Origin: Caballeronia sp. dw_276
GTDB taxonomy: Bacteria > Pseudomonadota > Gammaproteobacteria > Burkholderiales > Burkholderiaceae
Length of the DNA stretch: 64,000 nt
Assembly: GCF_018449635.1 (NCBI RefSeq)
Contig: NZ_JAAVUV010000017.1
Coordinates: 1-64,000, forward strand
Direction: 5' to 3'
The translations under genes and the position numbers were made by a program. Below are positions 34,472 through 42,294 of the stretch, piece by piece (position 1 is the stretch's first letter; the number at the start of each line of letters is the position of its first letter). The notes below the pieces were generated by a model. The model saw only the letters and a list, made by a program, of their open reading frames with translations. It ran no database searches and was not told where the DNA came from.

Positions 34472-36124
34472 TCAGTGCTTGATGATGTACAGGTCTTCGC
34501 TGCGGTAGTGGTCCATCGGATTCTTCGTGGAATAACCGCCCACGTAGCTTTTCACGAGACGCACGAGCGTGTATTGCAGGAGCGGCAGCATTGGATAATC
34601 TTCCATTGCAACCTTGCCGGCTTCTGTTTGCAGCTTCAGGCGCGTGGCCGGATCTGTGGAATTCGAGGCTTCATGCATCAGTGCATCGGCTTTCGGATTG
34701 CAGGCCTGGTTGTCGTTCTGCTCCGAGCCGCACTGAACCAGCGTGAGGAACGTACTGGCGTCGTTGTAGTCGGCGACCCAGCCGTTGCGCGCAATCTGGT
34801 AGTCCCCGTCATGGCGCTTTTTCAGCAAGACCTTGAATTCCATCGCCTGAATGTCGGTGTCGAGCCCGAGCTTGCTCTTCCATTCCGATGCCGCGAAGAT
34901 CGCCATTTTCTTGTGATACTCGCTGGTGTTCATCGCGAATTGCAGCTTGGTGCCCGGCTTCACGCCCGCTTCCGCCAGCAGCTTCTTTGCCTCTTCCACG
35001 CGCTTCGCCATGGGCCATGAGGCCCAGTCATATGCGTTCACGTCCGCGCCCTTCACGCCTTTCACGATCACGCCATACGCCGCAATCTGGCCATCTGCCG
35101 TGACGCGCTGGGCGAGAATGTCGCGGTCTATGGCCATCGACAAAGCCTTGCGCACGCGTACATCCTTCAGCAACGGGTCTTTGTTGTTGAAGGAGTAATA
35201 GCGCAAGCCGAGCATGGGCGCGGCGCGCATCTCGTTCGGATACTCCTGCTTGTAACGCGCGAACGTGCCCGACGGCAATTGATAAACCCAGTCGTTGCCA
35301 CCCGACTCGTACTGCTTTACGTCGGTGTTCTCATCTTCGATAGGCAGGTACGTCACCTGGTTGAGTTGCACGTAACCCGCGTTCCAATAATTTGGGTTCT
35401 TCGCGAGCACGAGCCGATTGTTCACTTGCCAGTCTTTCAGCATGAACGCGCCGTTGCTGACCAGCTTGCCGGGCTTGGTCCAGTCCTTGCCGTTCTTCTC
35501 CATCGCAGCTTTATTGATAGGGCCGAAGTTCGTGTTTGTCATCAGGTCGGGCAGGAACGGCACCGGATACGGGGTCTTTATTTGCAGGGTATTAGCGTCA
35601 ATGGCCGTCACGCCAAGCGATGCAACCGGCTTCTTGCCCGCGACGATTTCCGTGCCGTTCAGGAGGAACATGCCGTAGGTGTTCGCGTACGGCGATGCCG
35701 TTTTTGGATCGACGAGCCGCTGGCAACTGAAGACAAAATCCGCTGCCGTGACCGGTTCGCCGTTGGACCACTTCGCGTTCTTCCGCAGATGAAAGATCCA
35801 CGTTGTCGGGTCTTTCATTTCCCACTTTTCGGCGACGCCGGGTACCGTTTCGCCATCGGAGCGAACGGCGGTCAGGCCTTCGAAGAGATCACGCGTGACG
35901 TTGTTCGCCGGCACGGACTCGGCGACGTTCGGATCGAGCGTCTCGACTTCGCTGCCGTTGTTGCGCACCAGTTCCTGCTTCGCGGCGAGTTGCGTTCCGG
36001 GCGGGATGATGGCTGCGCGGGCGAGATCAGGCAGGATTGCGGCGCTTACGAGACACGCGGCCAATAAAGCGGAGGACCGGCGCGATGAACGAACAGATGG
36101 GGAAGCGAACGAAGCGAAATACAT
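34472..36124 (-). CDS. Oligopeptide-binding protein (OppA-like), periplasmic
   Basis: This 550-residue protein has a signal peptide (about 1-38, ending Ala-Arg-Ala) and is a family-5 solute-binding protein in the MppA/OppA group: LVRNNGSEVETLDPNVAES, TWIFHLRKNAKWSNGEPVTAADFVF and DVRVRKALSMAIDRD. OppA-type proteins bind 2-5-residue peptides with little side-chain preference. It is encoded between two tonB copies, within the same apparent operon as Yej, though it has no dedicated permease. The ATG at 36124 follows GGGAG; a TTG 3 bp earlier is in the frame too. The gap upstream to copy 2 tonB is 156 bp. Confidence 0.9.
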   Translation of the reverse strand: MYFASFASPSVRSSRRSSALLAACLVSAAILPDLARAAIIPPGTQLAAKQELVRNNGSEVETLDPNVAESVPANNVTRDLFEGLTAVRSDGETVPGVAEKWEMKDPTTWIFHLRKNAKWSNGEPVTAADFVFSCQRLVDPKTASPYANTYGMFLLNGTEIVAGKKPVASLGVTAIDANTLQIKTPYPVPFLPDLMTNTNFGPINKAAMEKNGKDWTKPGKLVSNGAFMLKDWQVNNRLVLAKNPNYWNAGYVQLNQVTYLPIEDENTDVKQYESGGNDWVYQLPSGTFARYKQEYPNEMRAAPMLGLRYYSFNNKDPLLKDVRVRKALSMAIDRDILAQRVTADGQIAAYGVIVKGVKGADVNAYDWASWPMAKRVEEAKKLLAEAGVKPGTKLQFAMNTSEYHKKMAIFAASEWKSKLGLDTDIQAMEFKVLLKKRHDGDYQIARNGWVADYNDASTFLTLVQCGSEQNDNQACNPKADALMHEASNSTDPATRLKLQTEAGKVAMEDYPMLPLLQYTLVRLVKSYVGGYSTKNPMDHYRSEDLYIIKH

Positions 36125-36280
36125 CAAGGAAACTCCCGGAATTCATTACTTGCCGCAAATGGCCAACGGCCGTTCGCGGTTACAGCGGCCTTCGACATGC
36201 GTTACGCGTTGAGCGCCACACGCCGAAGGTTTGGTTCATGGTTGTGATCGATCAGCTCTGGCGAACGCGTTCGAGGCGCG

Positions 36281-37063
36281 TCATTCGTCGTCGCTGCTCG
36301 GCGCCGTCTTGAACGAGAAGGTCACCTCGCCAACATACGGTTCGGCGTTCTTCTCGCACTTGTAGGCCTTCGCGGCGGTCGTGACGGCTTCATTGAAAAC
36401 CGAAGTCGGTGGTGTTGTCCTGACGATTTTCACCGCGCCCACGCTGCCGTCCGGGTTGATCGTCAGATGCGCGATCACGTCGGCCGAGATGCCGTCCTGC
36501 AGCGCCTTGCGCGGAATCTGCGGCTGCACGGACTGACAATGTCCACGGCCGTCGACCACGCCATGCAATGCAGGCGGTGCGACAGGCGCTGCGCCCGTGG
36601 CTGCGACCGGCGGACCCGGCGGCGAATCGGACGGCGTCGTCGCCACGGCCGGCGCATTGGCGGACGGATTCGCCGCAGCCGGAATCTGCGCTTCCTTGGG
36701 CGCCGCCGATGGTTTGGCCGGCGGCGGTTTGGGCGTAGGCAACGGCTTGGGCTCGACCTTCTTCGGCACCGGCTTTTGCGGCGTGGGCGCCGGCGGCGGC
36801 TCGAGCTTCTTCACCTCGGGCGGCGGCGGTGGCGGAGGCGGCGGAGGCGCCATTCGCACCCGCAGTTCCTTTGGAGGCGGCGGCGCATCGGGCGTGAAGT
36901 TCACGTGCGAGAGACCGGCAATCAGCAACAACTCGACCAGCAGCGCGGCGCCGACCGCGACTTTCATCGATACCTTGCCGTCCTTCGATGCTCCCTTCGA
37001 CGCCCACAGCGCCCCGTCCAGAGGCACGCGAGGCGTGCTGACCAGATGTACAGGAGCGTTCAT
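36281..37063 (-). CDS. TonB-family energy-transducing protein, copy 2
   Basis: This 260-residue protein is a clear duplicate of the tonB at 33700-34458. The same order is kept: N-terminal segment, membrane segment (about 34-52), ten-proline run (about 73-82), Lys-Pro spacer and a nearly identical C-terminal region (LHGVVDGRGHCQSVQPQIP, TSVFNEAV, YKCEK, EPYVGEV). Differences cluster in the Pro/Ala-rich spacer and the N-terminus. It overlaps the exbD stop by 4 bp (ATGA), so exbB-exbD-tonB form a standard TonB complex. Which receptors each copy serves is not known. Confidence 0.9.
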   Translation of the reverse strand: MNAPVHLVSTPRVPLDGALWASKGASKDGKVSMKVAVGAALLVELLLIAGLSHVNFTPDAPPPPKELRVRMAPPPPPPPPPPEVKKLEPPPAPTPQKPVPKKVEPKPLPTPKPPPAKPSAAPKEAQIPAAANPSANAPAVATTPSDSPPGPPVAATGAAPVAPPALHGVVDGRGHCQSVQPQIPRKALQDGISADVIAHLTINPDGSVGAVKIVRTTPPTSVFNEAVTTAAKAYKCEKNAEPYVGEVTFSFKTAPSSDDE

Positions 37064-37482
37064 GTCGTCGGATTCGTCGCCAATGCCACGGAGCTGATGC
37101 CGGCCGCGCGCACCAGGTCCATTACGTGGATGATGTTCTTGTAGCTTGTGCCCTCGTCGCCGGAGATGGCGACGTCGACCTTCTTCGAATCGCTCACAAG
37201 GCCTTTGAGGCGCGTGGTGAGTTCGTCGGGCGTGATGGGTTTCGCGTCGAGGTAAAGCTCGTCGGTCTTAGTCACGCCGATCGATACCTTGATGGTCTGC
37301 TGCAACGCCTCAGCGGTGCTCGATTGCGGCAAGTCCAGCTTGATGCCCGCGCCCTGAATCATCTTGAGCGTGGCGAGCATGAAGAAAACCAGCAGGAACA
37401 TCATGATGTCGATCATCGGGATGATCTCGATGCGTGCCTTCTCTTCCGCGCCCAGATAATGACTGCGGTGATTTCTACTCAT
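37060..37482 (-). CDS. exbD: ExbD, TonB complex subunit
   Basis: This 140-residue protein has one membrane segment (about 21-43, IPMIDIMMFLLVFFMLATL) whose Asp25 in MIDIMM is the conserved proton-pathway residue of ExbD/TolR. A soluble periplasmic domain follows. ExbB and ExbD form the proton motor that drives TonB. AGAGG lies 5 bases before ATG 37482. It overlaps the next gene (tonB) by 4 bp and follows exbB by 75 bp. Confidence 0.93.
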   Translation of the reverse strand: MSRNHRSHYLGAEEKARIEIIPMIDIMMFLLVFFMLATLKMIQGAGIKLDLPQSSTAEALQQTIKVSIGVTKTDELYLDAKPITPDELTTRLKGLVSDSKKVDVAISGDEGTSYKNIIHVMDLVRAAGISSVALATNPTT

Positions 37483-37557
37483 CTCTTACCTCTTCTGTTT
37501 CCAAACGGCATTGATGCATGCGCGGCATACGGCTCGAGAGCCCTTTTATGCAGCAGC

Positions 37558-38211
37558 TCATGCAGCAATTTCAGGGCGCACTTCGGCGTTGCGGCGAACC
37601 GGCGCGGAGAAGCGCGAGACCAGCAGCGACTTGATCAGGTCGAACTGATTGACCGTCATGCGGATGCGTTTGTTGAAGTAGTTGAGAAAGATCACGCAGA
37701 TGATGGCGATGACAAGACCGCAAGCCGTGGCCGTCAGCGCATGTCCAATGCCGCCCGTCACGCCGTTGGGATTCGCCGTGCCGCTTGCGCCCAATACATT
37801 GAACGACTCCACCATGCCGATGATCGTGCCGAGCAGGCCGAGCAGCGGCCCGAGCGTGACGGCGGTATCGAGCACCCACAGGTTACGGTCGAGGCGCGGC
37901 ATCTGGAACATGATCGCCTCTTCCACTTCGCGCTCGACAACGGCTTCGTCGCGGCCATTGACCTTCATGGCGGTCTTCACGAGTTCGGCCTGCACGGTCG
38001 AGTCGTAATGCTTGACGAGCTTCGCGGCATCTTCGGGGTGGTTGGCCTTCAGGAGCTTCAGATCGTGCTCGATGGTCTTGCCAGCGCGCACCGCTCTCGC
38101 AAAGAACACCAGACGCTCGATGATCACGGCCATGCCCAGCAGGAAGATGACGCCGAGAAGGGGAATAAGGCCCATCGACTGGACCGAATAATTAATGAGG
38201 GTATTCAGCAC
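37558..38211 (-). CDS. exbB: ExbB, TonB complex proton channel subunit
   Basis: This 217-residue protein has the MotA/TolQ/ExbB pattern: membrane segments at about 13-33, 108-134 and 155-178, with LLGLLGTIIGMVESF and HALTATACGLVIAIICVI. It forms the pentameric channel around ExbD. The start is GTG 38211 with CGGAG upstream. It is the first gene of the exbB-exbD-tonB-oppA-tonB-yejABEF operon, so the operon promoter should lie within 38212-39228. Confidence 0.93.
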   Translation of the reverse strand: MLNTLINYSVQSMGLIPLLGVIFLLGMAVIIERLVFFARAVRAGKTIEHDLKLLKANHPEDAAKLVKHYDSTVQAELVKTAMKVNGRDEAVVEREVEEAIMFQMPRLDRNLWVLDTAVTLGPLLGLLGTIIGMVESFNVLGASGTANPNGVTGGIGHALTATACGLVIAIICVIFLNYFNKRIRMTVNQFDLIKSLLVSRFSAPVRRNAEVRPEIAA

Positions 38212-39228
38212 TGCGGACTCCGGTTAGGACAAACGACGCTAATCATTTTGTGGATGACGGTATTTCTTTATGCGGGCGGCTTCGTTTTCGACGCCGCTCG
38301 TAAAAGCGCGACTCTCTAAGCAACGGCTATGCCAAGCAATACGCTCGTGTTCCGCCCACTACGCTTGAAACGCGTTCGACCCGTTGATATTACGGCGAAT
38401 TTCCGGTTTTGACCCAATACATCGTTTGTTGTCCCTGATTCTGTCGGGCGCCGTAGCGCCTATATCGTTCGCCTGGAATAAGCTTAATTACGGCATGTCG
38501 ATCTTCTTCGCGGAATAAACCCATTCTTTGTGCACCAGATAATTATCATGGTGCTTATGAAAGCTGTACGTAATATATATGCCTCAGTCATGTTTTCGAT
38601 TATCGAGGATTTCGCATGCTCCGAAACCCTGAGCTTCCCGATCGGCCTCAACACCGCTATAGCAAAGAGTTTGCACGGGGTATTACATAAACGCATTGCT
38701 TATGTTTATACTGTGCACACACGTCGTGATAACTATCAATCGCGGCTTTCAAACCGTAATGCACATTGTGATGCAGCCCGCTCCCTTTCAAGGTGCAGGG
38801 GTTGCACCATATTAATTAGACTAAATCCTCTAACTCCCCTTACAAACAACAGCGCGTCAAAATAAAGGGTGTTATTGCGACTCTGGAATACTGTTTAACG
38901 TTAATTCCTAAACAGTAATTTCCAATAAAAATAAAAACGCATTCATTTCAAATTCTTACTGCAGAAATAAATAGCCGTATTCGGCTTTTCTGTTAATTCC
39001 TTTTCGCAAATTGGCATAACTCGTGCTCTTGGTGCAGCCGCTTATCAACGGCGCCTTTCAACACGATTGAGATTGCGCCTTGACTGACGATGTTCAAACG
39101 ACGCAACCAGCGTTTAGCGCGCCCCGCAATAAAAAGCGTCGACAAACATCGCATGACCGGTCCGTGCAACTCGCACGAGCCGGCCGGTTGGTTCGATCAA
39201 ATATGCTCACTGACAAGAGGGAGAGCAC
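38212..39228. other. Large AT-rich divergent intergenic region
   Basis: This 1017-bp gap separates exbB (minus) and the TonB-dependent receptor gene (plus). Short open frames at 38484-38696 and 38530-38865 do not look coding. It contains a possible promoter (TTACAT at 38683 and TATACT at 38707, 18-bp spacer), a small hairpin GGTGCA-N5-TGCACC (38792-38808) and a hairpin with T-run (AGCCG-TATT-CGGCT-TTTC, 38973-38990). GATAATTATC at 38538 and GATAACTATC near 38732 recall Fur-type half sites but are poor matches. A short RNA or a long 5' leader for the receptor would fit. Confidence 0.4.
38683..38712 (+). promoter_or_regulatory. Possible promoter upstream of the TonB-dependent receptor
   Basis: TTACAT (38683-38688) and TATACT (38707-38712) are 18 bp apart and resemble a sigma-70 promoter (-35 four of six, -10 five of six). 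It is 517 bp upstream of the receptor start, so it would make a long leader or a separate RNA. Confidence 0.35.
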
Positions 39229-41937
39229 GTGAAACAGAAGAGATTGGTAACGGCGATCAAGGGCATCATTGGCGCCGAACTCGTGCTGAGCGCTGCATTC
39301 ATTCCGATGGCGCATGCACAAACCGCAGACCAGAGCGGCACAGGCGGCGCTTCGGGCACGACTTCCACAACGGCCACGACACCCGCCGCGTCGACGTCCG
39401 CGGCTCCGACCAAACTTGAAAAAGTGGAAGTCACGGGCTCGCTGATCCGCACTTCGGACAAGGTAGGCAACACAGAAGTCCAGACTGTGACAGCCAAGGA
39501 GATCGAACAAAGCGGCTACACCACGGTCGCCGATTTCCTGCGCGGCGTATCGGCGAACTCGGCCAGCAGCTGGTCGCAATCGACAATGAACAGCACCGCC
39601 CCGGGCGGCGCCGGCATTGCGTTGCGCGGCCTCTCCGAGAAGTACACGCTGGTGCTCGTCGACGGCCAGCGCGTCGCGAACTACGCGCAAGCGGTGAACT
39701 TCACCGATACCTTCTTCGACATCAACACGATCCCGCTGAACACCATCGACCGGATCGAAATCGTGAAAACGGGCGCCGTATCACAATACGGTTCGGACGC
39801 CATTGCCGGCGTGGTGAACATCATCACGAAGAAGAACTTCCAGGGCTTCCAGATCGACAGCCAGCTCGGCAAGGCACAACACCCGGGCGACGCACAAGGC
39901 AGCTTCAGCGTGCTCGGCGGCTTCGGCAACCTGGCGACTGACCGCTTCAACGTCACGGGTTCGGCAAGCTGGTACCGCGATTCGGGCTCGACCCTCGCTG
40001 ATCGCGACATGACCAGCAGCCAGGACTTCACGCGCTTTGGCGGCAACAACCTGCCGGCCGGCAACAACCAGCAGACCTTCTGGACCCAGCCGGACGGCAC
40101 CAACGTCCCGCTCAACCCCTGCCCGCCGAACACCACGACGGGACGCACCGGCGGCAGCACGTGTACCTACAACACGGCGCATGACTATTCGCTGGTTCCG
40201 TCGACCACACGCCTGAACGCCAAGGTGCGCGGCACGTTCCAGATCAACGACGACATGCAGGCTTACGCCGAGTTCTGGGGCAGCCGCGACGAGACCGTGC
40301 AGTACGGCGGCCTGCAGTCGGCGAGCAGCTTGTCGAACGTGTACAACCCGCAGACCAACAGCATTTCGCCGCTCAACCGTACGGTGCCGGGCACCAATCC
40401 GTTCAACCCGTTCGGCGTCGATACACCGATCAACTACACCTTCCCGACAGCGGGCGTAGGCGTGGATACCGTCTCGACGTTCTGGAAGGCATCGACGGGG
40501 ATCAAGGGATCGTTCACCACGCCGAAGCTGGGCGACTGGGACTGGTCTGTCGATGCAGGCCATTCGCAAAGCACGGTGGACAGCCACTTCTACAACTCGC
40601 TGGATGTGGCCGGCTGGCAGAACGTGCTGCAAAACGGCACGTACAACTTCCTGAATCCAGGCTCTACGCCGAACGGTCTCGACGGCGTGTTCCGTGACGA
40701 CTTCCAGCAAGCCATCACGAAGCTCGATACGGTCAGCGCGAAGACCTCGACATCGAATTTGTTCACGCTGCCTACAGGCAACGTGGGCCTCGGCCTCGGT
40801 ACCGAGTTCCGTCATGAGAGCTCGATCATCAACCCGCGCACGTATTCGTCGCAGGGTATCGTGTCGCCGGCGCAGATCCAGACGGTGGACGGCTCGCGCA
40901 ACGTGGCGGCCGTGTTCTACCAGGTCGAGATCCCGATCATCCGTGCATTGACGTTTACGCAGTCGGGCCGCTATGACCATTACAGCGACTTCGGCGGCGC
41001 GTTCTCGCCGAGCTTCGCGTTGCGCTATCAGCCGGTGCAGGCGTTCACGACCTACGCATCGTTCAGCCGCGGTTTCCGTGCACCGACGCTGGTCGAAAAC
41101 TCGCAGGCTTCGTACACGGGTCACCAGAACCTGACCGACCCGTTCGATCCCCGTGGGCCGACCAAGGCCTTCACGACCGAGTTCACGAACGGCAACCCGA
41201 ACCTTCAGCCTGAGCACACGAAGAACTACAACATCGGCTTCCAGTTGTCGCCGGATGCAACGACCGACATTGGCGCAGGCTTCTACAAGGTTCGCATTGA
41301 CGGTGTGATCGGCACGCCGGATCCGGTGGCAGTACTCGCCGCAAACGATCCGACCCAGGTCATCCGCAACCCGGACGGCACGCTGCGCTACATCAACTCG
41401 CAGTTCATCAACTTGGGCTCGCTCGATACCGATGGCTTCGACTTCAACTGGCGCAAGACGGTCGGCACGCCGGTCGGTTCGTTCACGCTGTCGGGTGACT
41501 GGGCCTATGTGTGGCACTTCAAGCTGCATAGCCCGGGCGCTGCGACGGCGGACTTCGCCGGTAACAACCTGGCGTTGAACCAGCCGTTCGGTGCATCGAA
41601 TCCGCGCTGGAAGGGCAACACGGACCTGACCTGGGATTACCGCAAGTTCACGACCACGCTGACCTGGCAATACACGGGTCCGTACACGAACGCGATTGCG
41701 GATATCAACGGGGACACGCCGTTGTCGGTGGCGTCGTATAGCCAGTTCAACCTGTTCACGAGCTATCACGGCTTCAAGAACTGGACCATCTATGCGGGCA
41801 TCAACAACCTGTTCGATAAAAAACCGCCGTTCGATGCCGAATGGACCTCGGGTGCAGATTTGACGGGTTACGACCAGTCGCTGTACACGGATGTCGGCCG
41901 CTTCTTCCAGATCGGCGCGACGTACCGGTTCAAGTAA
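39229..41937 (+). CDS. TonB-dependent outer-membrane receptor
   Basis: This 902-residue protein has a signal peptide (about 1-30, ending Ala-His-Ala), a Thr/Ser/Ala-rich linker, a TonB-box region near LEKVEVTGSLIR, a plug domain (about 85-195: TVADFLRGVSANSASS, GLSEKYTLVLVDGQRV, YGSDAIAGVVNIITKK) and a 22-strand-type barrel ending in a terminal Phe-Lys strand (GATYRFK). The start is GTG 39229 with GGGAG upstream. It imports a ligand across the outer membrane using energy from TonB. It faces the exbBD-tonB-peptide transporter operon, so its ligand may be a peptide; the ligand is not known. A terminator-like hairpin follows. Confidence 0.93.
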   Translation: MKQKRLVTAIKGIIGAELVLSAAFIPMAHAQTADQSGTGGASGTTSTTATTPAASTSAAPTKLEKVEVTGSLIRTSDKVGNTEVQTVTAKEIEQSGYTTVADFLRGVSANSASSWSQSTMNSTAPGGAGIALRGLSEKYTLVLVDGQRVANYAQAVNFTDTFFDINTIPLNTIDRIEIVKTGAVSQYGSDAIAGVVNIITKKNFQGFQIDSQLGKAQHPGDAQGSFSVLGGFGNLATDRFNVTGSASWYRDSGSTLADRDMTSSQDFTRFGGNNLPAGNNQQTFWTQPDGTNVPLNPCPPNTTTGRTGGSTCTYNTAHDYSLVPSTTRLNAKVRGTFQINDDMQAYAEFWGSRDETVQYGGLQSASSLSNVYNPQTNSISPLNRTVPGTNPFNPFGVDTPINYTFPTAGVGVDTVSTFWKASTGIKGSFTTPKLGDWDWSVDAGHSQSTVDSHFYNSLDVAGWQNVLQNGTYNFLNPGSTPNGLDGVFRDDFQQAITKLDTVSAKTSTSNLFTLPTGNVGLGLGTEFRHESSIINPRTYSSQGIVSPAQIQTVDGSRNVAAVFYQVEIPIIRALTFTQSGRYDHYSDFGGAFSPSFALRYQPVQAFTTYASFSRGFRAPTLVENSQASYTGHQNLTDPFDPRGPTKAFTTEFTNGNPNLQPEHTKNYNIGFQLSPDATTDIGAGFYKVRIDGVIGTPDPVAVLAANDPTQVIRNPDGTLRYINSQFINLGSLDTDGFDFNWRKTVGTPVGSFTLSGDWAYVWHFKLHSPGAATADFAGNNLALNQPFGASNPRWKGNTDLTWDYRKFTTTLTWQYTGPYTNAIADINGDTPLSVASYSQFNLFTSYHGFKNWTIYAGINNLFDKKPPFDAEWTSGADLTGYDQSLYTDVGRFFQIGATYRFK

Positions 41938-42294
41938 ATTGCTTTAAACCTTGGTTGGCATCACAGCCGGATCTGTCCGGGGCACGGAAGTCTTTCGTGT
42001 CCCGGACAGCGCGTTTGCACGCTGGCATTTCCAACGTCCCTGAATCAAAACATTCGGATGCCGAAGTACATCGTTGTTATCGGACAGCGAGGCGTCACTA
42101 TCGGCCACGTTATGTGCGCCAGCCCACATAGCCCGTGATGCCGCCCCATGAAAGTGTCGCCGATGCGCATCAATGCGGCCTGGAAAACATACCGAGGTAC
42201 TAACTTCTGAACTAATTGCACTATTCTTATATGAACAATCCGGCTCGCATGATCGTTACCGAGCTGGCAAGACATCTGCCCAGGGGGCTTCGGC
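41938..42294. other. Intergenic region after the receptor gene
   Basis: This 357-bp gap contains the hairpin at 41973-42009 and the upstream part of the zinc-ribbon gene. I see no promoter pair that stands out and no gene. Confidence 0.4.
41973..42009 (+). terminator. Hairpin after the receptor gene
   Basis: A 14-bp inverted repeat (41973-41986 with 41996-42009; CTGTCCGGGGCACG, one G-T wobble) around a 9-nt loop lies 36 bp after the receptor stop. There is no T-run after it, so the role as terminator is probable but not proven. Confidence 0.55.

Noticed and set aside
38538-38556. Fur box candidate GATAATTATC
   Set aside because: Only about 12 of 19 positions agree with the Fur consensus and the second half is poor, so iron control of this locus is not claimed.
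38484-38865. Short open frames in the exbB-receptor gap
   Set aside because: Low-complexity AT-rich stretches with no ribosome binding site or family pattern; more likely regulatory DNA.
39781-41769. 662-codon open frame antisense to the TonB-dependent receptor
   Set aside because: Arg-rich composition typical of antisense frames in high-GC DNA; the receptor on the other strand is certain.
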